Assembly (NCBI GenBank): GCA_014523525.1
Contig: JAATVL010000003.1
Coordinates: 1 to 8,403, forward strand
Length of the DNA stretch: 8,403 nt
Source of the DNA: Nitrososphaerales archaeon TH703
GTDB lineage: Archaea; Thermoproteota; Nitrososphaeria; Nitrososphaerales; Nitrososphaeraceae
Reading direction: 5' to 3'
Below, one piece after another: positions 1 to 5,146 of the stretch; within the stretch, counting starts at the first letter, position 1; every line of letters begins with the position of its first letter. The position numbers were made by a program, and so were the translations under genes. Below the pieces are notes generated by a model, which was given only the letters and a program-made list of their open reading frames with translations, searched no databases and was not told where the DNA came from.

Positions 1-78
1 CTATTAATCTATGAGGATACATTGGTTGAACTCTCAGTAAAAGATGCCTATGACGAATTGGAAATTGTTGTGGTTTAA
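1..78 (+). CDS. C-terminal end of an unidentified protein (partial)
   Basis: The first 26 codons in frame 1 are open and end in TAA at 76-78. The other two forward frames hit stops within the first 12 bases. The visible 25 residues end in ELEIVVV and are acidic with a hydrophobic tail. This is too little to identify a family, and the start lies outside the window. A short open stretch at a window edge is weak evidence, so this is a probable rather than certain gene end. Confidence 0.5.
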   Translation, partial: LLIYEDTLVELSVKDAYDELEIVVV

Positions 79-276
79 AAAATTATTATGTCATAGAATA
101 AAACCAGAACTGGGCCGCTAGTAACGTTAACTTGGATGGAGCTTGGGATTAGCTAGTTTGCAAATTGAGAGTACAAAGTCGACACTGACTATCCTATTGT
201 AAAGAGTGAAACTAAAAAGTAGATAATTAAAAAATTTTGATACCTGAAAAAGACCGAGGTATGTTAAAAAAAGTAG
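79..276. other. Intergenic, convergent gene ends
   Basis: About 200 bases lie between the end of the left-edge gene and the end of the minus-strand zinc-ribbon gene. No ORF of useful size is present. Bases about 110-180 are noticeably less AT-rich than the surroundings, but I could not fold them into a tRNA: there is no GTTC-type T-loop and no paired acceptor ends. The right part has repeated A-runs (229-235, 247-251, 266-272) that read as poly-U termination signals for minus-strand transcription. Confidence 0.5.
266..272 (-). terminator. Poly-T terminator of the 48-residue zinc-ribbon gene
   Basis: A run of seven A on the plus strand gives T7 on the minus strand, beginning five bases after the TAA of the zinc-ribbon gene. 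Further T-runs follow at 247-251 and 229-235. Archaeal RNA polymerase terminates intrinsically at such U-tracts without needing a hairpin. Confidence 0.6.
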
Positions 277-423
277 TTAGTGACCACCACAGCCACATCC
301 ATGTTCGTCTCCATGATGATGAGCATTAGAGCTTTCAGAACATGTTGGGCAAAGTGGATTGTTATTTTCAGACATGAATGTAATTCCACAGGAAGTACAC
401 TTTAACTTTTGAATACCTTCCAT
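277..423 (-). CDS. 48-residue zinc-ribbon protein with His/Cys/Gly-rich tail
   Basis: The frame runs from ATG at 423 to TAA at 277 and encodes 48 residues. Residues 9-28 form a two-knuckle metal site, C9-x2-C12 and C25-x2-C28 separated by 12 residues, as in zinc ribbons. The tail from residue 35 is HHHGDEHGCGCGGH, adding five His and two Cys (C43, C45), which suggests a second site for Zn, Cu or Ni. No membrane segment or signal peptide is present. A TATA-like sequence at 444-453 is centred about 25 bases before the ATG, so the message is probably leaderless. A T7 terminator follows the stop. The regular Cys spacing plus matching promoter and terminator argue that this very short gene is real. 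The specific function is unknown: it could be a regulator, a metal carrier or a small adaptor. It is transcribed divergently from the cupredoxin-cyclase gene. Confidence 0.8.
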   Translation of the reverse strand: MEGIQKLKCTSCGITFMSENNNPLCPTCSESSNAHHHGDEHGCGCGGH

Positions 424-443
424 AATTTGTAAAGTCCGATGAC

Positions 444-453
444 CATAATTAAT
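444..453 (-). promoter_or_regulatory. TATA box of the zinc-ribbon gene
   Basis: Read on the minus strand this is ATTAATTATG, centred about 25 bases upstream of the ATG at 423. That is the expected distance for an archaeal TATA box with transcription starting at or next to the start codon. Assigned by position and composition only. Confidence 0.45.
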
Positions 454-558
454 GTCTTTCTTCGACTGCCGTTATCATTACCCATTAATATTGATCGTCA
501 ATCTGCCTGATAAACAAATGAAAATCTCAAAGCACGAGGAAGCAAAAACAACGTAAGG

Positions 559-565
559 TTATATT
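559..565 (+). promoter_or_regulatory. TATA box of the cupredoxin-cyclase gene
   Basis: TTATATT lies 24-30 bases before the TTG start at 589, the distance expected for a leaderless archaeal transcript. A second AT-rich box, TTTAAATTA at 569-577, is closer (centre about 16 bases before the TTG). It would place the transcript start inside the coding region, so I prefer the first. Confidence 0.45.
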
Positions 566-588
566 CCCTTTAAATTATTTAGAAGTGA

Positions 589-1644
589 TTGACACAATTT
601 GTCGTTATTCCTAGATTTAATGAGAATACTACAGAAATAATGTACTTTGAACCAAGGATTGCTAAGATAGTCAAAGGTGAATCTATAACTTGGATTAATC
701 GGGACACTAAAGTTCATAACTTGACCTCTGGAGATGGGAACTCTTCATTACCAAGTCCTTTCTTTCAGACTGGTGGTATGTTGCCAGGAGAATCTACGAC
801 CGTTAAGATCGATAGTAATCAGCAAAGCATACCATACTATTGTACGATGCACCCTTCTGAAAGGGGTGTGATTGGAATATTTCCCACGCCGGAAGACCAA
901 ATGACAGAATCTGAAAAATCCAAACTTTTAGATGATATCAATTTGTCCATATCTGACAACGCAAATCAAAAAATATTAACTCGCCTTCAGAGACAACTAG
1001 ATCCAGCAATTATTGAATATCTGAATGACCCTTATGCGACATTAATCCAGAACAGACTAATGACCATTGTATTCTGGGATATAAGTAATTTTTCAAAGTT
1101 AACAGAAGTCTTTAAAGATCATCCAGAGCTAATTGCCGTATTTCTTAATGAATATCTCGGTGTCGCAGTCCCGATTATACATGAATATGACGGGATTGTT
1201 GATAAATTCATTGGAGATGGTATACTTGCATATTTTGGATTCAAGGAACGAGATGATGATGGTTCAGTTGGAGCATCCAATTCAATTCTTGCTGCTCTAG
1301 AATTGAAGAAGTCATTCCAGATTTTTAAGCAAAATTGGCTGGGTATATGGAAGTCAGTTACTAATTTTGATATAAATATAGACGTAAAATGCGGTATTAA
1401 TACTGGCTCAGTGTTAGTTGGACTCATGGGAAGCGAGGAAAGAGATCAGTTCACTGTAATAGGAACTCATGTGAACTTGGCGAGTAGGTTGGAAGGAATA
1501 GCCGAAGCTGATCAAATTGTTATATCACAATATACAAAAGAAAAGGTTCTAGAAAAATTCAATTTAGAAACTATTCAAATAAAAGAAAAAATAAAAGCGT
1601 TTGAAGATATTACAGAATATTACATTGTTCAAAGTCAGAACTAA
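589..1644 (+). CDS. Cupredoxin-class III adenylate cyclase fusion protein
   Basis: The protein has 351 residues. Residues about 1-99 are a cupredoxin domain with H43 (VHNLTSGDG) and the ligand loop C85-T-M-H88-P-S-E91, which resembles the amicyanin C-x2-H-x2-M loop but has Glu where the axial Met usually sits. Residues 100-155 form a linker ending in the segment QLDPAIIEYLNDP that typically precedes bacterial-type cyclase domains. Residues about 156-350 are a class III nucleotidyl cyclase: metal Asp D164 (FWDIS) and D210 (IGDG), transition-state N296 and R300 (VNLASR), and purine-recognising K206 and T289. The Lys/Thr pair is the usual adenylate cyclase combination, so ATP to cAMP is predicted. 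No signal peptide or membrane segment is visible, so it should be cytoplasmic. TTG at 589 is chosen because a stop (586-588) directly precedes it, a TATA box sits at the right distance, and the next ATG (640) would cut the cupredoxin. The domains are clear; copper occupancy and its effect on the cyclase are inference. Confidence 0.9.
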   Translation: MTQFVVIPRFNENTTEIMYFEPRIAKIVKGESITWINRDTKVHNLTSGDGNSSLPSPFFQTGGMLPGESTTVKIDSNQQSIPYYCTMHPSERGVIGIFPTPEDQMTESEKSKLLDDINLSISDNANQKILTRLQRQLDPAIIEYLNDPYATLIQNRLMTIVFWDISNFSKLTEVFKDHPELIAVFLNEYLGVAVPIIHEYDGIVDKFIGDGILAYFGFKERDDDGSVGASNSILAALELKKSFQIFKQNWLGIWKSVTNFDINIDVKCGINTGSVLVGLMGSEERDQFTVIGTHVNLASRLEGIAEADQIVISQYTKEKVLEKFNLETIQIKEKIKAFEDITEYYIVQSQN

Positions 1645-1719
1645 ATTTTCTGACAGTTGAGTCGATATCTAACCGTTTATTAGCATTAAGACAGTTTTAC
1701 CGCTAAATTAGAACATAAA

Positions 1720-2874
1720 TTGGATCCATATAAGGTTGCGACTCTTTCCCTAATGCTTGCCAGAATTGTATATACAATTAATTGGTTTAACGTTGCTTCT
1801 ATCTTCTACCTTATAGCTTCGGACTTTGGAGAAAACATAGCCATGTTAGGAATAATTAGTGCTAGTTTTCTTATAGGAGTGGGTCTGTTTCAAGTACCTG
1901 CGGGGGTTATAGCTGCAAAACACGGTGCAAGAAAGATCGCTATTTATGGAATCATGATTGCATCATCTGCAGCGTTAGTTACTGGATTGGCTACTGATAC
2001 GACACAAATCACTATATTGAGATTCTTAGTCGGCATCGGAATGGCATGTTTCTTTGGACCCAGTGTTATACTAGTTTCAAGATATTTAGGAAAAGAATCT
2101 GAAGGCCTAGGAATAGGATTACTAAATTCAGCGCATGCCTTGGGTGGAATTTTGGGATTGTTTGGTTGGGTGATACTAGCCGGAACATTAGGCTGGAGAG
2201 CCACGCTAATTTTGAGTGGTGGGTTGGGAATAGCTACGGCCATCATGTTAGGTATTACATTGATAAAGGATGAAGGTGAAATACAGAAAAAATTTAGAAT
2301 CAAGATATCTTACGTGCTTGACACTCTATTTAACAAGTCATTGATAATACTTGGATTCACATTACTCGGATTTCAAGCAGGATCGAGCATGATTTTAACA
2401 TTTAGTGTATTTTACTTTGTGGATCATCTGAAGATAAATCCACTGGAGGCAGGGCTAATAGGAAGTCTGAGTTTAATAGTTGCTCTTCTTTCATCTCCAC
2501 TATTTGGAAGAATCTATGATAAAGTTGGAAATGCAAAGAAGTTGTTGTTCATATCAGGTATTCTGAGCGCAGTTAGTATGATAGGCTTTGCTACCGACTC
2601 GCTATATGTAATAATAATTTCAGTTATCATAACAGGATTTTTCCTATCAGCAGGTTTCGTAATAGTGTACGCCAAAGCAAAGGAAATCAACAAAACTCAG
2701 CCCCATTATCAGACTCTTGCTGTAAGTTATGTTAATGGTATCTCATTATTCGGTGTTTTCTGGATCCCAGTCTTATTTTCAATTATCGTCAACCGGCTCG
2801 GATATGAAATAGCCTGGTTGCTAGGAGGTCTGGCTGTTATTTTACTGGTGCTCCCAGTACTCAAGCTCAAATGA
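1720..2874 (+). CDS. Major facilitator superfamily (MFS) transporter
   Basis: The 384-residue protein is very hydrophobic, with about twelve membrane helices (roughly 5-33, 41-63, 72-91, 97-121, 135-155, 161-181, 206-232, 242-264, 273-291, 296-319, 332-355, 363-382). A charged central loop (about 183-204) separates the two six-helix halves. Loop 2-3 has a motif A remnant, G62-VIAAKHG-AR71-K72, in which the usual Asp is Ala. The copy in the second half, G263-RIYD267-KVG270, keeps the Asp. R101-FLVGIG fits motif B. Length and layout match ordinary MFS carriers; the substrate cannot be read from the sequence, although anion or organic-acid carriers are possible. The start is TTG at 1720, the only plausible one after the in-frame stop at 1687-1689. 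It begins 75 bases after the cyclase gene on the same strand, so co-transcription is possible. A weak TATA-like stretch near 1675-1683 would equally allow a separate promoter. Confidence 0.88.
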   Translation: MDPYKVATLSLMLARIVYTINWFNVASIFYLIASDFGENIAMLGIISASFLIGVGLFQVPAGVIAAKHGARKIAIYGIMIASSAALVTGLATDTTQITILRFLVGIGMACFFGPSVILVSRYLGKESEGLGIGLLNSAHALGGILGLFGWVILAGTLGWRATLILSGGLGIATAIMLGITLIKDEGEIQKKFRIKISYVLDTLFNKSLIILGFTLLGFQAGSSMILTFSVFYFVDHLKINPLEAGLIGSLSLIVALLSSPLFGRIYDKVGNAKKLLFISGILSAVSMIGFATDSLYVIIISVIITGFFLSAGFVIVYAKAKEINKTQPHYQTLAVSYVNGISLFGVFWIPVLFSIIVNRLGYEIAWLLGGLAVILLVLPVLKLK

Positions 2875-2961
2875 ACAATTTATTCTGGTCAAAATCAATA
2901 ATTATAAACTATTAGACAATTAGAATAAATTCTCTATGTTCTATCGTTAATATATGTCCGG

Positions 2962-2980
2962 TTTGAATTAAAAGTTCAAA
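2962..2980. promoter_or_regulatory. Inverted repeat around a TATA-like box, possible operator
   Basis: TTTGAA (2962-2967) and TTCAAA (2975-2980) are perfect inverted arms separated by seven bases, TTAAAAG, which contain the best TATA-like sequence upstream of the secreted-protein gene. Transcription would start near 2996, leaving a leader of about 18 bases before the ATG at 3014. A dyad enclosing the TATA box is where an archaeal repressor would block TBP/TFB. The arms are short and AT-rich, so chance is possible. Confidence 0.3.
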
Positions 2981-3013
2981 TCATATTCTATGATTAAAAA
3001 GGCGAGTATCTGA

Positions 3014-3475
3014 ATGAATTGGAATTGGAATAAGAAAACAAGAGACTGTAGAGGTATTGTCATATTTATCGTAATTAGTGTATTTATTCTTCCAAGTGTA
3101 CAGCAATCTGTATTTGCAAATCATGGTAAGGAGATTGCTCTCAAGTTAAGCGATTCGCAGTTTATAATACTTCCAGGCAAGAACGTCCAGCAAGTTAAAT
3201 TAACTACTACATATTCGGTTTCTGATCCAGCTACAGTCGGTAAACACATTAGTGGAACCATGAAAATATATACACCCAATGGGACTTTACTCAAAACAAC
3301 TTCTATTCCAAACGGATTCAAAGTAGATAAAAGTGGGTTTCAGCAATTTGTTACCAGTTTACCAAATAGTACAATTCAATCAATTAACACCATTGTGTTG
3401 TTTACAGATTTGAACAAGACTGCTCCATTATCAAATTCCATAACTAACAAATTGGTTCTAAATAAAACACGATAA
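3014..3475 (+). CDS. Secreted protein of unknown function with signal peptide
   Basis: The 153-residue protein starts at the ATG immediately after an in-frame TGA. Residues 1-13 are positively charged, residues 14-29 are hydrophobic, and a signal peptidase site of the form VFA|N is likely after A35, giving a mature protein of about 118 residues. The mature part is rich in Ser, Thr, Asn and alternating hydrophobics, as in small beta-sandwich exoproteins. It has four N-glycosylation sequons (N89-G-T, N118-S-T, N134-K-T, N150-K-T), consistent with archaeal surface glycosylation. There is no Cys after the signal peptide, no metal motif and no C-terminal anchor. I do not recognise the family. It may be a surface or exported protein restricted to Thaumarchaeota. 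It stands alone between its own upstream dyad and a long stem-loop directly after the stop codon. Confidence 0.75.
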   Translation: MNWNWNKKTRDCRGIVIFIVISVFILPSVQQSVFANHGKEIALKLSDSQFIILPGKNVQQVKLTTTYSVSDPATVGKHISGTMKIYTPNGTLLKTTSIPNGFKVDKSGFQQFVTSLPNSTIQSINTIVLFTDLNKTAPLSNSITNKLVLNKTR

Positions 3476-3478
3476 TAG

Positions 3479-3532
3479 ATTTGATTTTATTCCATTGTTC
3501 AGTAATAGAACAATAGAATAATTAAATCAAAT
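3479..3532 (+). terminator. Long imperfect stem-loop after the secreted-protein gene
   Basis: The arms are 3479-3500 and 3508-3532 around a seven-base loop (AGTAATA). From the loop outward: seven perfect pairs (ATTGTTC with GAACAAT), one C/A mismatch, five pairs (TATTC with GAATA), a three-base bulge (ATT, 3521-3523) and nine pairs (ATTTGATTT with AAATCAAAT). It begins four bases after the stop codon. It could protect or define the mRNA 3' end, or be a short degenerate palindromic repeat. A T-rich stretch follows downstream at 3581-3591. Confidence 0.55.
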
Positions 3533-3552
3533 ATCAAGTAAGTGCTTGTCTT

Positions 3553-3591
3553 AAAAAATCAACTTCAATTTGGAGATAGATTTTTTCTTTT
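3553..3591 (+). terminator. A-run/T-run inverted repeat with poly-T tract
   Basis: AAAAAATC (3553-3560) can pair with GATTTTTT (3579-3586), and the T-run continues as TTTTTTCTTTT (3581-3591). The poly-T tract on the plus strand is a plausible transcription stop for the secreted-protein unit. It lies about 35 bases before the TATA box of the next gene. Confidence 0.4.
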
Positions 3592-3623
3592 CTATCGAAT
3601 ACCACACTCGAAAATTAGTAGAA

Positions 3624-3633
3624 CTTAAATAAT
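3624..3633 (+). promoter_or_regulatory. TATA box of the thiamine-binding protein gene
   Basis: CTTAAATAAT is centred about 30 bases before the ATG at 3659. It predicts a transcript start only a few bases before the start codon. No Shine-Dalgarno-like motif is seen between. Confidence 0.5.
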
Positions 3634-3658
3634 TTCTTACCGTGAATAAAGTTACACG

Positions 3659-3967
3659 ATGATTACTGCAGAGATCAGTTTGGTTCCAGTCGGTACTGGT
3701 TCTGGAACAAGCATGAGTAAAGAAATAGCATTAGCTTTTGATGCAATTAGTGGAATCAAAGATCTCAAAGCAACGCTTACCCCTCTTGGAACTCAAATTC
3801 AGTCTAATAATATGGTAGACATTCTGAATGCAATAAATATTGCCCATGAAGCTGTAAAGTCTTCCGGAATTCAGAGGATTATTTCTATTGTGCATATAGA
3901 TGAAAGATTGGACAAGGAACAAAATCTGGATCAGAAAGTTGATTCTGTCATGAATAGACTGAAGTAA
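3659..3967 (+). CDS. MTH1187-family thiamine-binding protein (UPF0045/DUF77)
   Basis: The 102-residue protein matches the MTH1187/YkoF-like small ferredoxin-fold family over its full length. Residues 3-12 (TAEISLVPVG) form the first strand. S18 begins a helix (SMSKEIALAFDAI). The family's L-T-P-x-G-T motif is at 40-45 (LTPLGT). A second helix follows (about 53-68), then the strand and turn IVHIDER at 77-83, corresponding to the conserved IDxR, and a closing helix with K93 to V97. Members form oligomers and several bind thiamine or its pyrimidine; they are thought to sequester or deliver it rather than catalyse. The length is normal for the family. It has its own promoter and no thiamine biosynthesis or transport gene beside it, so the ligand here is a family-based assignment. 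Confidence 0.87.
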   Translation: MITAEISLVPVGTGSGTSMSKEIALAFDAISGIKDLKATLTPLGTQIQSNNMVDILNAINIAHEAVKSSGIQRIISIVHIDERLDKEQNLDQKVDSVMNRLK

Positions 3968-4199
3968 GAGCAAATTCCCATTATGCTGAAAGATAAAATA
4001 CTTTACTGAATACTATAATATTACAAATCAAGTAACATTAATTACATTCGTATCGCTTGACAGCTGGTTATATTCCTCTTTCGAGAACATTTCTGTCTAT
4101 ATATTGCTTATATATTGCTCAAAAACTCAAGTAGATATTTTTTAGACCATTTACCACTAAAATTTCGATAAAATTTACATAAAAAGTAAGTGACCATAG
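3968..4199. other. Intergenic, convergent gene ends with tandem 11-bp repeat
   Basis: The region lies between the ends of the thiamine-binding gene (plus) and the 62-residue Cys/His protein gene (minus). No credible ORF is seen. It contains a perfect tandem copy of TATATATTGCT (4098-4108 and 4109-4119) and ends in a 12-base palindrome at the neighbouring stop codon. No clear poly-T terminator follows the thiamine-binding gene within the first 60 bases. Confidence 0.5.
4098..4119. repeat. Perfect tandem repeat, 2 x 11 bp
   Basis: TATATATTGCT occurs twice back to back (4098-4108, 4109-4119). Each copy contains a TATA-like core, but no gene starts within 25-40 bases downstream on the plus strand. 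It is either an orphan promoter-like duplication or a chance slippage product. Confidence 0.6.
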
Positions 4200-4205
4200 C
4201 TATGG
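4194..4205. repeat. Perfect 12-bp palindrome over the stop codon of a small gene
   Basis: CCATAGCTATGG is fully self-complementary and includes the TAG stop (4200-4202) of the minus-strand 62-residue protein. A T5 run follows on the minus strand at 4181-4185, so palindrome plus T-run might act in termination. Confidence 0.5.
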
Positions 4206-4388
4206 AGAATTTATTCCAATTGCCTTGTTACTTGGGTGAGAGCATCTACAAGTACGACTTGATGAACCATGTTCTGAAAGCTTGTGACGACATGTACGAT
4301 AATCACATATCGCTTCCTCAGCTTCACCCACTACATTTACAAAACGTCTGCGATAGCTAAGCATATTCTTTGTAAGACAATATAACAT
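4200..4388 (-). CDS. 62-residue Cys/His-rich protein, likely metal-binding
   Basis: The frame starts at ATG 4388 and stops with TAG at 4200-4202. The C-terminal half is a dense cluster: C28, C33, H35, H40, C47, C49, H51, in the pattern CDYRTCRH...H...CRCSHP, followed by NKAIGI. This is enough for one or two zinc sites. The first 27 residues are basic then acidic, without a membrane segment. I believe similar tiny proteins with a C-x4-C-x-H ... C-x-C-x-H pattern occur in Thaumarchaeota, but this is recollection, not a search. AAAGGT four bases before the ATG resembles a Shine-Dalgarno site, and ATAATTTTA farther upstream resembles a TATA box; both favour this start. A GTG at codon 20 is an alternative that would keep the whole metal cluster. 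Function unknown. Confidence 0.62.
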   Translation of the reverse strand: MLYCLTKNMLSYRRRFVNVVGEAEEAICDYRTCRHKLSEHGSSSRTCRCSHPSNKAIGINSP

Positions 4389-4657
4389 AATACCTTTTCT
4401 AAAATTATGACTTGTTCAATTCACCAATTTAATTACTATTGTGAAATATCTTTTCTACTACCGTTTTTGTTTCTATGAAAGGAGCATGTATATTTTTTGC
4501 TCATGTCTGCCCAATAATACTTGTCTATTTTAGGATTTAACATCGAGATGATTATTGCCTTCTACTTGATTTATTCAGCTAAATTCTGAAAATTATTAAA
4601 GAAAAAAGTCATGTAAATCGAATCAAATTTAAATCCTTAAAAACAAGATAGAAGTCA
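4389..4657. other. Divergent intergenic region upstream of two genes
   Basis: About 270 bases separate the divergent starts of the 62-residue Cys/His protein and the VOC protein. Only plus-strand frames of 21-23 codons with no supporting features occur. GAGCA (4482-4486) and TGCTC (4498-4502) could pair across an 11-base T-rich loop. Apart from the TATA box at 4628-4634 I see nothing assignable. Confidence 0.45.
4628..4634 (+). promoter_or_regulatory. TATA box of the VOC-protein gene
   Basis: TTTAAAT lies 24-30 bases before the ATG at 4658, one of the clearest promoter matches in the window. It predicts a leaderless message. Confidence 0.6.
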
Positions 4658-5071
4658 ATGTTCAAACGACTAGGCGCCGCAATTCTTTTAGTTGAGGATT
4701 TACAAAAATGTATGTCTTTTTATAGAGATACTCTTGAACTAAAAATAAAGAACCAGTCACCAGATTGGGTTGAATTCCAGAATGAAAGCCAAAGTGCCGT
4801 ACTAGCATTGCATCCTGCACGCATCAAAAAGAAAGGATCTTCGAATATGTTAGTCGGATTTAATGTAAGTAATCTGGAATCTGTATGTAAAAAGCTCGAA
4901 GATAAGCATGTCAAATTCTATAAAAAGATTACCCAAGAATCATTTGGAAAGCATGCAATTATTGAGGACCCCGAAGGTCACCTAATATCCATTGCAGAGA
5001 TTCCACCGAAGGATGAATTGGGACAAATCCCATATTATCATGGTTTTGCTCCCGTTGAAGGTCTAATGTGA
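4658..5071 (+). CDS. VOC-fold protein (glyoxalase/bleomycin-resistance superfamily)
   Basis: The 137-residue protein has the two beta-alpha-beta-beta-beta repeats of the vicinal oxygen chelate fold. Repeat one includes AILLVEDLQKCMSFYRDTL (8-26, the VxDLxxSxxFYxdxL signature). Repeat two starts at MLVGFNVSNLESV (64-76) and ends with the hallmark DPEGHLISIAE (104-114). Canonical metal positions are mostly lost: by alignment the strand-1 His is A7 and the strand-5 His is L65, leaving E114 and perhaps H52. It may therefore bind a ligand without catalysing a metal-dependent reaction. The last 20 residues (GQIPYYHGFAPVEGLM) are an extra tail of unknown role. The length is typical of stand-alone VOC proteins. 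A TATA box fits a leaderless start at this ATG, and a small hairpin follows the stop. The substrate cannot be deduced. Confidence 0.85.
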   Translation: MFKRLGAAILLVEDLQKCMSFYRDTLELKIKNQSPDWVEFQNESQSAVLALHPARIKKKGSSNMLVGFNVSNLESVCKKLEDKHVKFYKKITQESFGKHAIIEDPEGHLISIAEIPPKDELGQIPYYHGFAPVEGLM

Positions 5072-5076
5072 TCTTC

Positions 5077-5093
5077 GATATTTTACCAATATC
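5077..5093 (+). terminator. Small hairpin after the VOC-protein gene
   Basis: GATATT (5077-5082) and AATATC (5088-5093) pair around a five-base loop, starting six bases after the stop codon. There is no long plus-strand T-run directly behind it, so its role in termination is uncertain. Confidence 0.35.
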
Positions 5094-5127
5094 TATCTAC
5101 TAATTTGATAAAGATTTAACCCAAATC

Positions 5128-5134
5128 AAAAAAA
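5128..5134 (-). terminator. Poly-T terminator of the DUF4242 gene
   Basis: Seven A on the plus strand give T7 on the minus strand, about 12 bases after the TAA of the DUF4242 gene (5147-5149). It is a good intrinsic U-tract terminator for the minus-strand transcript. Confidence 0.55.
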
Positions 5135-5146
5135 CATTTTATTGGC

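Noticed and set aside
110..190. Less AT-rich patch that might be a tRNA or structured RNA
   Set aside because: No cloverleaf could be drawn: there is no paired acceptor stem, no T-loop consensus, and only short self-palindromes such as TAACGTTA.
1119..1427. Minus-strand open frame of 102 codons
   Set aside because: It overlaps the catalytic core of the cyclase and has no recognisable features or promoter.
1944..2303. Minus-strand open frame of 119 codons
   Set aside because: It lies wholly opposite the MFS transporter and its Pro/Ile/Asn-rich translation has no domain-like pattern; it is a shadow of the real gene.
4256..4295. TTGATGA ... CTGA ... TGTGACGA pattern resembling C and D boxes of an archaeal guide sRNA
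   Set aside because: The pattern lies inside the Cys/His small-protein gene on the opposite strand, spacing between boxes is short, and there is no clear second D box; chance is more likely.
4474..4540. Short plus-strand frame starting ATGAAAGGAGCA
   Set aside because: It has only 21 codons and no family features; the adjacent T-run makes translation unlikely.
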